Positions 1-12,287 of a stretch of 25,047 nt of DNA are shown here, in pieces. The position numbers and the translations under genes are program-made. This stretch comes from Folioceros fuciformis (Eukaryota > Anthocerotophyta > Anthocerotopsida > Anthocerotales), in contig JBNGIO010006231.1 in assembly GCA_049999805.1 (NCBI GenBank), positions 320,973 through 346,019 of the forward strand, read 5' to 3'. The notes below the pieces were generated by a model. The model saw only the letters and a list, made by a program, of their open reading frames with translations, was not told the origin of the DNA and ran no database searches. Position 1 is the stretch's first letter. Each line of letters opens with the position of its first letter.

Positions 1-1048
1 GCATAAGGCTGGCAGTGGGGACATGGATGGGAAGCCGTAAGATGAAAATGATTTGGGCGGAATTGAGATCCTCGCCAGCCTCAGGTCCGGCCAGCTGGAG
101 CAACCCATTGGCCCACAAACGCGTGAAAAGGCTCCGGCTGCGGCCTCGGCCGTGGGATATTGGCCTCTCTGTGTACCCAGAAATGGATGCTATTTCGCTG
201 TCCTTCACTCCATTTGCTGGAAGACAAACAGCAGCGGCAGCAACTGGAATCTAGATCTGCACCATTCATTAGATGCAGCCTGCCTCTTTCCTTCTCCTCC
301 TCAGCAGGAGGAAACTCGTGTAAAGCTGAACCCCATCGTTTCCTCGTGTAACGCACCAGGAGGTATATAGTCTACAAGTGTATGTATGCACAAGGACGGA
401 GGGAAGGGCGGAAAAAATGACCTCATCAGACTCCCGCACGGGCGTCATAGGTGTTAACAAGGAACAATATTCTAATAAGGCAACAGCCACAAAGGGGAGG
501 GGAGGACCTGGCCTGCTCTGACACAAGAAAAATGGAGTCGGTGATTTGCAGCATGTGCGCCTCCTCATAACCTTTACGTCGTCAGCCAGCATCTAATGTA
601 AGCAGCACAGGGAGAATACGAACTCTGCAGAAGTACAGTACAGTACATGATGTGTTGATAGGCGCAGCCCACCCACCAACGGGGGCTGCTAGTGCGAACC
701 TGCGCTTGCGGCATCAAAGCTTCCAGTATTTCCAGAGTTGACGGGTCGCCCTCCACCTGGACATAAGAACGGACACTGGCGGCACTGCTGCCCGTTCAAC
801 AGCTGGCTGTCAGCCTGACCAGGTTGCGCCACATGACGTGCAGTGCTCCTCACGGTCCCCACAATACGCAGCTAGCTGCCTCCCAACTCCAGCTCTCATC
901 GTGACAATCGGCAACGTCGCATTAGCCCGCCTAGGAAGCTGCGGAACCTGGGGAGCACCAGTTGCGTGGGAGACGCAGCTTGGAACTTCACGCTGTCATG
1001 GTCGTCACTTCAGTACGGAACAGCACTGCCCTGCGGAGCTTTCTTCGC
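1..1048. other. No recognisable gene; flank downstream of RIO2
   Basis: I see no recognisable protein, RNA gene or repeat here. Open frames are short, occur on both strands and lack the codon texture of the neighbouring genes. The right part, just below 1049, probably holds the 3' untranslated region of the minus-strand RIO2 gene. No clear polyadenylation signal was identified. Confidence 0.5.
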
Positions 1049-3495
<2,447 letters not shown>

Positions 3496-3797
3496 CTTGC
3501 CTCGCGGCCTGCTGTATTCCGGTTATCCTTAGTTTGCGATGAATAAAACAGGAATCCAACAAGATAGCAAATATAGATCTCTGAGACGGTCGCCGAGTCC
3601 CAAAACAGGAGTCGTCTCGTGTACTCATTTAGGCTCACATCCATATATATACCTTAGCTTTGTAAAGCCTTCACTTCACCGCGGTTTAGGGCTCTACAAA
3701 CTTCTTTTTCGGGGCCTTCCAAGTTCGGACTATGTACATACTTTATGTAGACTAGATTTGTCCTTGGAAAAGTTCAATTCGATTGTGGAGCGTGAAA
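3496..3797. promoter_or_regulatory. Divergent RIO2/CGL160 intergenic promoter region
   Basis: Only about 300 bases separate the RIO2 start codon (minus) from the CGL160 start codon (plus), so both promoters must share this stretch or lie in each other's leader. A TATA-like run (atatatata) lies near 3650-3658, in the right place for CGL160. TTTAGGG near 3685 is a telomere-repeat-like motif. The longer TTAGGGTT occurs near 3229-3236 inside RIO2 intron 2. Telo-box motifs are common at plant ribosome-biogenesis genes, but assigning one here is inference. Confidence 0.45.
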
Positions 3798-4853
3798 ATG
3801 CTGCTGTGTGCGAGCCTGCTTCCGGCAGGCCGGATCGTGGTCGTGTCGGGCGAGACGCAGCAGCAGCATCAACAACTGGATCAGCCGCGCAAGGAGGAAG
3901 GCTTCGTGGTCAAGCCTCGCCCACAGAAGAGGCGCCGCGCGCAATGGTCGACGGGCACTGCGCCGGGAGAATACGGCGGCCCGCCGCTGGATTTCAAGCC
4001 CACCAAAATGTGGGGAGGGAACAAGGCGGATCCGCTGCAGTCCACAGATGACTACATCTGGAAGAAGGACTGGCAGCCGCACGTCAGGCTGCAGGATGAG
4101 CCGGTCGAGGCGGCGCAGGACGAGGGCGACTCCGGCTTCCTCAGCCTCAACCGGGCGCTGGCGCTGGATTCCATGGACGTGGATTTGAGCCAGGAGCTGA
4201 TGAAGCCGTCGAGGGCGACGCTGGAGCGGCAGGTGCAGGCGGCCAGGGAGACGGCGGCCCTGGCGGAGCGGCGAGCCTCAAAGCCGAAGCCGGCCTGGAA
4301 TTTTGCGCCTACCAGGCGGGAGGAGGAGCGATGGGCCAGGGCCCGGAAGCAGGGAGTAAGCGGGTCCGAGACTCTGATACGGGAGGCGGAGATGGAGCAG
4401 GTGGACCCTGTGCTGGTCAGGGAGCGGGAAAGGAAGGAGTACCTGGAGCTGAAGCGGGATTTGCAGACGCTCACGGTCGGGATTGGCGGGCTTTGCACTG
4501 GGTTCGTGGTTTTGTACTACTCTCCTGAGGTGGCCGCTAGCTATGGCATCGGATTGCTGGGCAGCCTGGCGTACATCAGGATGCTCGGGGACAGCGTGGA
4601 CTCGTTCGGCCGCAGCAGCCTGGAAAGTGCTGTGAAGGGCGTTGCGGGGCAGCCTCGGCTCCTGGTCCCCGTGGCCCTCGTCATGCTCTACAACCGCTGG
4701 AACGAGCTGCTCGTGCCCCAGTACGATGTTGTGCACTTGGAGTTGATCCCTATGCTCATCGGCTTCTTCACCTACAAGGCTGCTACCTTGGTTCAGACCT
4801 TCAAAGAGCTTCTTCCAGTGGCGGAATCCAATCTGGAGAAGCCAAGCTCTTGA
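3798..4853 (+). CDS. CGL160: CGL160, chloroplast CF1Fo ATP synthase assembly factor
   Basis: Single-exon 351-aa protein of the CGL160 family (conserved in the green lineage; ATP synthase protein I/UncI-related). In Arabidopsis the family acts at the thylakoid membrane, helping assembly of the chloroplast ATP synthase c-ring and its joining to CF1. The diagnostic plant N-terminal block is present at about residues 55-85 (YGGPPLDFKPTKMWGGNKAD, then DDYIWKKDW). A basic/acidic helical linker covers about 110-215. The UncI-like membrane domain fills about 220-345, with hydrophobic segments around GIGGLCTGFVVLYY, ASYGIGLLGSLAYI, LLVPVALVMLY and LIPMLIGFFTY. The first ATG in frame is at 3798; a longer frame begins with TTG and is not used. 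The region before the conserved block is short and Gln/Lys/Arg-rich and should include the transit peptide. No intron is needed, and I see no breaks. Confidence 0.9.
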   Translation: MLLCASLLPAGRIVVVSGETQQQHQQLDQPRKEEGFVVKPRPQKRRRAQWSTGTAPGEYGGPPLDFKPTKMWGGNKADPLQSTDDYIWKKDWQPHVRLQDEPVEAAQDEGDSGFLSLNRALALDSMDVDLSQELMKPSRATLERQVQAARETAALAERRASKPKPAWNFAPTRREEERWARARKQGVSGSETLIREAEMEQVDPVLVRERERKEYLELKRDLQTLTVGIGGLCTGFVVLYYSPEVAASYGIGLLGSLAYIRMLGDSVDSFGRSSLESAVKGVAGQPRLLVPVALVMLYNRWNELLVPQYDVVHLELIPMLIGFFTYKAATLVQTFKELLPVAESNLEKPSS

Positions 4854-5972
4854 TCTCTTCGTTGGGCAGCTATTTTTTACTGCTGTCGTACATGTAATTG
4901 GGATAGCAAGTGCGTTCTCGGGGCATTTTATGTGAGAAGATTCTGGCAGACTCTTGGCTATTGCCTAAAACGGGCTCAAGGTGATGCTATCTTTGCAGCA
5001 ATTTCCTTTGGTTATGATTCTTTGGGAAGAGTGGATACTATTAGGAGTCTTCGTGTTGAGCGAATGAACGGACTCCTCTGGTGGAGGATGGGAGAGGAAA
5101 GTAGAGGACCTTATCGTGTACATATCTTCCACAATGGAACCTATGGTTGAAACCGAAAAGACCGGAACGAGGACACGTGGCCTGGGTCTTGCTGCAGACG
5201 CAGGGAGAAGCAACAAATTTGCCTCCTCTTTGCCGAATCCACTGTCTCGGGAAGGGAGCGGAGCTACGCAGTGGGCTCGGGCCCTGGTGGGACGCTGTGG
5301 GCGGGGGCCCGAGCCGCGGTGGAGAAGATATTTGTGTCTGGACGGCCACGGATATTATTTCTGCAGCTGCCACGGGATTGGTGTGTGCCACGGGAGATGC
5401 CTGAAGCTGGCCGGCCTTGGGAATTGTGGGCCTCCACGACACTGCGCGGTGTCCGCCCTGGATGCGCAGCAGCAGGGCACATGTCGGGAAGGATTTGANN
5501 NNNNNNNNNNNNNNNNNNNNNNNNNNNNNNNNNNNNNNNNNNNNNNNNNNNNNNNNNNNNNNNNNNNNNNNNNNNNNNNNNNNNNNNNNNNNNNNNNNTG
5601 GCCGCCTCCAACTGTATTCTGCTGAAGGTGTCAGCAGGCAGGCTTTCTGGGCGGGATGTTTCTCGAGGTGGTTCCTTGCTTGATCACGGAGTGGGGCTGC
5701 AACGGAATTGCGTGCTGGGTGCAGCCCCTGGTGAAGTTGGGACGGGAGGCAAGCGTTGGGTGGAGTGTTTTGCGGTCGAGAATGGGAATGGGAGGAATTT
5801 GGGTGGTTTGAGGTGGAATCGTACCGTTTCTGTCTCGCGCGGGAAGAATTATGATTGTGCGGATGGTCATTTTCTGAGCTCCTCTGGACGCTACAGACTG
5901 TCCGTAGGATTTGTTGTGGGCAATTGTTCGGTTAGGGATTGCAATGTGCCGGGTAGGGGCGGGCAGCTTGCC
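4854..5972. other. CGL160 3' flank and LSF1 upstream region with assembly gap
   Basis: This stretch should hold the 3' UTR of CGL160 and the promoter and 5' UTR of LSF1. It is G-rich and open in several frames around 5116-5498, but I recognise no protein there. An upstream LSF1 exon cannot be excluded, because part of the sequence is missing in the gap. Confidence 0.45.
5499..5598. other. Assembly gap, 100 N
   Basis: Exactly 100 unknown bases, a conventional placeholder length for a gap of unknown size. It lies about 375 bases upstream of the proposed LSF1 start codon, so the gene's promoter or leader may be incomplete. Frames that run across it are not real evidence for coding. Confidence 0.98.
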
Positions 5973-8956
5973 ATGGCATGCCGGAGCTACGCTGGCTCTT
6001 GTGTCGGGACATTTTCAGCTGACGAGGTCAAGCGGGCTATGCTGCTTGGAGAGCTTGCATTGGGGAGTAGTGGTTTGTGGGGCAGGAAACTACATATATC
6101 GTGGTCGACGCCCCCGATATCACGTGTGGAGAGAACCCGGCGTGTTGATAGTGTACAGGTGAGAGCAGGGTATCAAGATTCAGGAGAACGGGGTGGGCTA
6201 CGCATGTTTTCTCATAAGATCAATTTGGATGAATATATGGTTACCTTGGAGAAGCCAATCGGCATCCGGTTCGCCCAGACTTTGAGTGGCAAGGTCTATG
6301 TTGAAGCTCTTGCGATGAATGTGAGTTGAACAGCATTTGTTCTTGCGATTCCTTCCTGCTGTCAAGTGTACTACTCTGGTCAAATTCAGGCAGGTCAGGA
6401 GCATCTGATGTAGCCACCAAGTAAGGTTGCTGCTATTTGAGCTTGGATGTGTCTCCTCCTTGCAGGGGAATGCCGCAAAGTCGCAGATGATTATGGTAGG
6501 AGATGTCCTGAAGAAAACAAGCGCTGTATTTGGTGACGGCATGTGGGATGTATCTGACTTTGGGCGGACCATGTAAGGGCCATGTGCTTCATCTAACAAA
6601 CCCAATGAGGAGGATTTATGTTGTGCAACTGTATTTGCTTCTTGTCATTTCATTCATTTATCTGGCTCGTGCCTGAGTATGAGAGCCAATTCCATCAATC
6701 CTTTCCACTGACCGTCACACGACGCCCTGCAGGCACGCAATTAAGGCCCGAAGTGGGTCGGTGAGCCTTGTGTTGGAAAGGTCACCAGCACCCCTGCAGC
6801 TCCAGCCCGTCATGGATAGCACTAAGGAGGTGTCATTCAATGCTGGGCGTGTTGCAGTCTCTACTTGGCATCCTCAGTACATGGTTTCAGCGTATCAGCC
6901 TTGGATAGGAGAAGAGGAATGTCGAGGTGGCGGAAATGTGGGATTTTCTATTTTTTCCTCCAAGTTTCTCATGCCAATAGCATTGAAGGCCTTGGCGAAC
7001 GTCACAGGAGGCACTGGTTGGACAGCTTTCTCTAATGATGAGGACTCTGACAGAGACACTGAATCGAAGGCACTTTCAGGTGGTGAGGCTCCTTCTGAGA
7101 TTATTGCCTCCTTTAGTGATGAAGAGTCAGAGGGAGACCTTGAATGGAGTCATGGCAACTTTCCACTGGAGGAGTACAATAGGGCCCTGGCTCGAGCCCG
7201 GTATGATTTAACCTACAACCATAGGCAAGGCATAAATTATAGCAAGGTGGGCACTGCTGCGAAATAGAAACTGGTCATGTTCTTCCCTCCTGTAATGAGT
7301 GCTGTTTAAGACTGTTCGTTAATACTGATGGATCTGCTATCATGTGGTCATGGTATTGCTTCAGGTGACTGAGCAGATTTTCGTGGGATCTTGTATCCAG
7401 TCTGAAGCTGATGTTCAAAATCTTGCCCAGACAGCGGTATGCATGCATAGTCCGGCTGGCTTTTCTTTTTCATCCTGGGTGTCGGAACAGAAAAGATTTC
7501 CAAGGCTACCAGCGCTGGCTGTGAACTCATTGGTTGCTGGTTTGGCACATAGGGGATAACAGCTATCCTCAACCTTCAGAGGAACAGCTCTTTTGTGAAC
7601 TGGTCCATCAATGCTGATGCAATTGAAAGAACTGCTCGGGAGGCTGGTCTGGTATATGTACAGTTCCCTATTCGGTGAGTGCTGCACTTTTGGCTGACCT
7701 CATTTAGATGGAGAGTTGGAGCATGCTAAGTGGCAATATGGGTATTCGCTGGCAGGGATGTTGACTCAGTAGATTTGCGGCGAAAGTTGCCTTTGGCGGT
7801 TGGAATTTTGTATAGACTATTGAGGAGGAGCCACAAAGTTTATGTCACTTGCACGACAGGTCTGGAGCACTCTCCTGCTTGTGCCATTGGGTATCTTCAC
7901 TGGATCCAAGATGTTGCACTAGAAGATGCTGTCGAGTTTGTGAACAATGTGCGCCCGTGTGGAGTGGACTTGTGAGTGACACCACGTCATTTCCAGAATT
8001 TCTGTTTGTAACTTACCTGTCGTTCATTATTCTGAAGCGAGTATTCAGGCAAGAGAACGTCTTGCCAGATATGGATTCATCGCTGATGTAAAAAGTCTCT
8101 GTGCAGGCCAGCTCTGGTTTGGGCCACGTGGGATATCATAGCAATGGTTGAAAAAGAGAATCATCAGGGGCCTCCGACACATTCGGTGCAGTTTGTTTGG
8201 AATCATGGGTGCAGAGATGTAAGTCCTTCGTTTGAAAACCTTTGAAGACATCATGCATGGTCTTCCATGGAAGGTCTTGCGGAGGAGCAGCAGGCTAACG
8301 TAAATCTGAAACCTTACTGTGTCACTATTGGTCAGGGCGAGGAGGTTTTGCTTGTTGGTGAGTTCCAAGGAGGTTGGAACGAACCTATCAGGGCAGTTCC
8401 TGCTAGTGGACCAAAGTACACGGTTGATCTTCGTCTCCCACAGGGCAAGTAAGTTTCAGAAGTGAAGTAGTTGTTTTGGTATCGTTGCTTGAGAACTGAG
8501 TGTGTTGTTCTGGTAATGCTGGCTCAAAATGATTTAAATTTCTGGATATGTCTGATTGTCAAAGTTTTTTCCTCACTTGCAGGTACCTGTATAAGTTCAT
8601 TGTTGGGGGCCAATGGAGGCACTCCAACAACCTCCCAACAGAGTCCGACAGATGGGGCAATGTGAATAACGTAATAAAGATTGGTGGTGAGGCCACAACC
8701 AAATTTGAAACACCAACTCGGGGTGGTGTGAAGGTAAAACCTTCCGACTCCGATTGTGCTCTGTAGTGTGCAAGTGTTGCGAGGCTGTGTTATTAACAGC
8801 CCAGTGTTGTGGGTGCAGGAACTCACAAGTATCAAAGTGATCCAGAGACCTTTGACAGAAGACGAAAGATTCATGCTTGCTTTTGGAGCCCGACGTATGG
8901 CATTTGCGGTGGATCCAGTTACATTTGCTCCTAAGTCAAACGTTAATTGTAACTAG
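5973..8956 (+). CDS. LSF1: LSF1 (LIKE SEX FOUR 1) phosphoglucan phosphatase-like protein
   Basis: Chloroplast starch-granule protein needed for normal starch breakdown. In Arabidopsis it is a catalytically weak or inactive scaffold that binds beta-amylases. Exons: 5973-6320, 6466-6572, 6733-7246, 7365-7436, 7553-7674, 7756-7971, 8107-8218, 8336-8448, 8583-8733, 8819-8956. All are GT-AG with consistent phases, giving 630 aa. The start at 5973 (gccATGgca) gives an approximately 80-aa transit peptide with a plausible cut after VQVRA, similar in length to Arabidopsis. A PDZ-like domain begins at KINLDEYMVTLEKPIGIRFA (about 82-190). The dual-specificity phosphatase domain runs from VTEQIFVGSCIQ (324) to about 475. 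CBM48 covers about 480-575 (VLLVGEF, GKYLYKFIVGGQWRHS). The active-site Cys is C420, but the CX5R Arg is His426 (CTTGLEHS). The N-terminal exon is the least certain part. Confidence 0.93.
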
Positions 8957-9508
8957 ATCGACTGCCTGTTTAGGTGGTCTGATCAGAGAATTTTCCAGAT
9001 GTAGCTATTTATATATATATTAGCTCGTCTCCTCCTATCATGAGGGTCAGGTTGGACCACAGCTATGGAGCAGAAGCTAAACTTTTTGTGATGGTTTTGG
9101 TAGGGCAGATGCTACCTTTTTCCACCCTTATGATGGGCTGGCTGGAGTGTTTGAAGGCTCTGAAATTTTGTACAGCGCGATTTGGGACACCCAGATTGAT
9201 GAACCTAATGATCCTTCTCCGGCCCTGGCTCCCGCTCCCGAAGAGGGTGCCCTGGAGGATTTGCCTGAGGAGTTACTGTAACAACTAGGCGGAAAGACAT
9301 TGTTGTGTCCCTCACTGTGGTGTGGCAACTGTGGCCGTTTGGATATTTCTAGCAGTTGAGACAGTTGCTCAGTTACGGAGTACTGTAACAACGTGAGCAC
9401 TTGCTTATCAAGAGATATTCACAAGAGCGTCATCGGGTTGCTTTGTAAAGACGCTGTGCAAGTTGGAGCTGAATTTGGTCCCAGCAAAGAATGCTCAGCT
9501 TGATCGTC
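8957..9508. other. Convergent 3' flanks of LSF1 and the DUF599 gene
   Basis: Contains a short TA run (about 9009-9020) and one coding-like frame described separately (9081-9281). The rest should be the 3' UTRs of the two convergent genes. No other feature is seen. Confidence 0.5.
9081..9281 (+). other. Open 66-codon frame without ATG, possible alternative last exon of LSF1
   Basis: The frame is open from the TAA at 9078-9080 to the TAA at 9279-9281. It has no Met but protein-like composition: DATFFHPYDGLAGVFEGSE near the start and a Pro/Ala then acidic tail ending ALEDLPEELL. A tract ending ggttttggtag precedes 9104 and would be a usable splice acceptor. If LSF1 exon 10 were cut at the weak donor gtcaaa (8935), the reading frame would run on as ...FAPK-ADATFFHPYDG. 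I do not recognise the peptide. It could equally be a remnant exon of another gene or chance. Confidence 0.3.
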
Positions 9509-10322
9509 TTACGTATTATTACCCATGCTCCTCACGAAGTCAAATTGGTATAGGAACAGCACCAGGAACACCGCACAAACGGGCACAGGTATGGGACTGA
9601 CGAGCCACAGAAGCAAGGGAACCGCCATAATAAAGGTTCTGGTCCCAACCGTGTAAAAGTTGGAGGCTCGCGCAAGCAGGCTTGCAACGTACTCAGGCGT
9701 GACCACACCGCCGCACCTGGCCTCATGATCAGGCATCGGGACGTTGATAAGAAAGTTGACATGGTTACTGAACCTTATGGCCTGTGTATAGCACAGGAAG
9801 GAGAAGATAAAGCAGCAGCAAAGAATGATGACCTTGGCTGTTTCCGTAACATCATCCTCAGGTCCGAAGATGGTGCTGGAGAGCGGCCGTTTCAGTTGGT
9901 ACGAACTGCTTACAATTGCAGCCATTCCAGTGCTCAGCATCAGCGCTGCCGTTGCCATGAGAGTGGATACCATGATACTGTTCCTCAACGTCTGTACCGC
10001 GAGGACGGTTCTACCAGGATTGTCCTGCCAAACGGGAGCCAAAAGTAAGTGCCGCTGCTTTCTGCATCCTCACCGAGATCCGCCCCTGGCTCGACGAGCA
10101 GGCGGAGAAGGAGATGTCGCGTTCATTCACTGCATTGCGAGTAGAAGGGCGAACTCTTACATGCATAATGCTTAACACCCAGGCTCTTCTGGCAATGTGA
10201 TTCAGGCCGATACTTGTGGTGCCGGGCTCCGTCTTCACCTTGTGGTAGAGATAGCCATGATACACAAAAAGGAAGAGCATGGAAATTGGTACAAAAGACA
10301 AGTCCAAATAGTAGGGCTCCAT
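9509..10322 (-). CDS. DUF599 family membrane protein, 2 exons
   Basis: Plant DUF599 protein of unknown function, 225 aa, in two exons: 10161-10322 and 9509-10024, with a 136-base GT-AG intron in phase 0. The match to the family runs the full length. The N-terminus is YLDLSFVPISMLFLFVYHGYLYHKV with the IGLNHIARRAWV block, followed by DNPGRTVLAVQTLRNSIM. Later blocks are NHVNFLINVP, VTPEYVASLLARA and FYTVGTRTFIMAVPLLLW. Four hydrophobic segments are visible, at about 4-24, 62-95, 110-130 and 185-220. The start is the first ATG of the conserved block. It sits downstream of, and in the same direction as, the RING-H2 gene and converges on LSF1. The biochemical role of the family is not known to me. 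Confidence 0.88.
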
Positions 10323-10581
10323 AGCAGACTCTTCCCAATTGCGCCCCGCATGAAATCAAGCAGCTGTTTTGAGCCTGGAGCAACGACGGGCCACGGCAAG
10401 CCGAGACAAGACAGCACAAATTATCATTACCGATGTGGCCAGCACTCGGGTAATCTCAATGGGAAGACGACACCTGCCGCTGCCGCAGCCGCAGTTTGCA
10501 GCTCGTATGTATGTACGAATAATTCCCCGCATCATGGACAAAAAACTGAAAGAATCGCTTTTCTGTACACACCTACATGGT
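10323..10581. other. Spacer between the DUF599 and RING-H2 genes
   Basis: About 260 bases between two minus-strand genes. It should hold the RING-H2 3' UTR and the DUF599 promoter. A GC-rich run of ccgctgccgcagccgca lies near 10473-10490. Nothing else is recognised. Confidence 0.4.
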
Positions 10582-11091
10582 TCAAGGAAACGCGAGTGGC
10601 GACAGGTCGGGCAGCGAGCGCACCGGCGTCCGGCAGAGCGGGCAGGAGGAGTGCGCCTTCAGCCAGGCATCAATGCAGGAGCGGTGGAAGATGTGCCTGC
10701 ATGGCGGAAGCAATCGGAGGAAACCGTCTTCACGGTAGCTGCTCAGGCAAACGGAGCAGTGATCGGTGCCCATGAACGACATCTTGCTGCTCCGAAGCAG
10801 TGGCAGAGCCTGGATGTCGGCGAGATCTAGTCCCCGGCTGGAAGCCACGCCCTGACGCTGCACGATTGGCGTCGGCAGAGGGATGGAATTGTCTACTGCT
10901 GCCGCTGCTGCTGCTTCAAGATGAGAGCCCTGTGTTATCGGTTGATGTTGCGGCAGGCTTGTGCTCCTGCGCCTCATGCACGACGGCAGTATCTTGTATA
11001 AAAGTATCATGGTCGCCATGACGGCGACCGTGATGACTCCGATCCCTAGGACATTCTTTGCCAGTTCGCCGATGGTTCCCACCGCACCCAT
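10582..11091 (-). CDS. ATL-type RING-H2 E3 ubiquitin ligase, membrane anchored
   Basis: Intronless 169-aa protein with the full ATL layout. One transmembrane segment is at about 14-35 ([20 protein letters not shown]), followed by a basic patch (RRR, 40-42). An Ala run and low-complexity linker come next. The GLD motif is at 86-99 ([14 protein letters not shown]). The RING-H2 finger spans 112-153, with C112, C115, C131, H133, H136, C139, C150 and C153 spaced C-X2-C-X15-C-X-H-X2-H-X2-C-X10-C-X2-C. P129 and W143, also typical of ATLs, are present. ATLs pass ubiquitin from E2 enzymes to membrane-proximal targets, often in stress or defence responses; the target here is unknown. I chose the ATG at 11091 (gccATGggt) because the frame extends upstream only from a GTG. 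The neighbouring lipocalin gene is divergent. Confidence 0.92.
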   Translation of the reverse strand: MGAVGTIGELAKNVLGIGVITVAVMATMILLYKILPSCMRRRSTSLPQHQPITQGSHLEAAAAAAVDNSIPLPTPIVQRQGVASSRGLDLADIQALPLLRSSKMSFMGTDHCSVCLSSYREDGFLRLLPPCRHIFHRSCIDAWLKAHSSCPLCRTPVRSLPDLSPLAFP

Positions 11092-11478
11092 GGCTGCATA
11101 TGCTCCAGGTCCAGGACCAGTACCAGGACCGGAGTTCAACACTTTTCATCCGCCTGCGAGTTCAGAGCATAGGCGCGGGGATAGAATAGGCGGAGTGACA
11201 AGGGACCTTGGAGCGACAAGAGAGGCGGAAGCCTGGAGGTAGGACATGCTGTGGAGCCAAGAGGAAGCGAATCCGGCCAGGCCGGCCACACGAAAACGAA
11301 TATAATGTACACAGAGAAGTAGCACCTTCCAAGTAGCCGGGCAAGGCTGTCAAACCATCCGGATTGCTGCATTTCAAGGTACAGCGACTTGCTGCGTGTG
11401 GCAAAGTAGCCCTACAAGCTACAGTATTCAAGTTGGATTAACGCGTTGTTGTGAAGTTCCGACGATGTATGCTTTCAA

Positions 11479-11593
11479 TTTCCCTGCAGCTGCGACCATC
11501 TTTTTTCTTCCCTGCAGCTGCGACCATGTTTTGTCTTCCCTGGAGGTGCGACCATTTTTTGTCTTCCCTGCAGGTGCGGATGCCATTTGTAAG
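11479..11593. repeat. 28-bp minisatellite, four copies
   Basis: The core ccctgcagctgcgaccat begins at 11482, 11510, 11538 and 11566, a period of exactly 28 bases. It is followed each time by a T-rich stretch and cttcc. Copies 1 and 2 are nearly identical, copy 3 has ggaggt in place of gcagct, and copy 4 is the most diverged. Copies carry PstI-like CTGCAG and E-box-like CAGCTG sites. The array lies between two divergent genes. Confidence 0.9.
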
Positions 11594-11692
11594 TTGTCGC
11601 CAGCTGAGGCCGGCCCGGCACTGGTGTTTTCTGATAACTGCTTGCAAGATAGAAAAATCTGCGAGATGACTAGGAATATCTTTAATTTTGCA

Positions 11693-11799
11693 AATGTAAT
11701 GAATTTATCCAAGCGGAGGAAAGTTTAATCACACAAACAAAGATATTGCTAATGTGATGAATTTATCCAGGGGAAGGGAAGATTTATCACACAAACAGC
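11693..11799. repeat. Direct duplication, about 48 bp spaced by 58 bp
   Basis: A block beginning aatgtaatgaatttatcca (11693) and ending aatcacacaaacaa is repeated as aatgtgatgaatttatcca (11751) ending tatcacacaaacag. The copies differ at several positions, so the duplication is not recent. It is AT-rich with no coding potential. Confidence 0.8.
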
Positions 11800-12287
11800 G
11801 CATTCCTAGAAGCAAAAACGAGAAGCAACATCTGACGGAGAGGACGAAGAGGGAGATTGGAGTAAGATGTGCTAGATGGAGTACGTTCTGATAGACTTGA
11901 TCTCACAGGGTAGGAAGCTCATAAGATATAACCTTCGGTAGTGACGAGGAGTCACGATCCTCACGAAGTAGGCAAGGCGATGGTCATCACGAAGGCCTGC
12001 CTTGATCTCTCCTACAGCGAGCGAGCAACGTGTATGGCATACATTCATTAAGCCGTTGCTGTAGCGAAGTCTTGTCGAGATGGTGGTAGTGGGCCAGCAA
12101 AAAAGTTGGCAGACATGGCTCGAAATGAAAGCAGAACCTTGATATCCGGTCGCTGTTATTTGGCCCTGCTTTTATAACTGTGGGCAGTACACAAGGCATT
12201 TCAATGAAATGTGAAATTACCGTGCATTTGGAAGAGGGCTCGTACAATAGGGAGCTGCAGACAACCCAAGGAGGATGAGGGGGCTTC

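Larger units (their letters stand above)
11092..12287. promoter_or_regulatory. Divergent ATL/LCNP intergenic region
   Basis: About 1.2 kb lies between the two start codons and should contain both promoters. It holds a 28-bp minisatellite and a 58-bp-spaced direct duplication, both listed separately. TTTATAA near 12171-12177 lies about 110 bases upstream of the LCNP start codon and is a reasonable TATA candidate. No protein is recognised. Confidence 0.4.

Noticed and set aside
5116-5625. Long open frames crossing the N gap
   Set aside because: They contain 34 unknown residues, match no family I know, and are open in several frames because the region is G-rich.
11092-11142. Longer start for the RING-H2 protein
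   Set aside because: The extension begins with GTG and is Gly/Pro-rich. The ATG at 11091 has a strong context and is followed directly by the membrane segment typical of ATLs.
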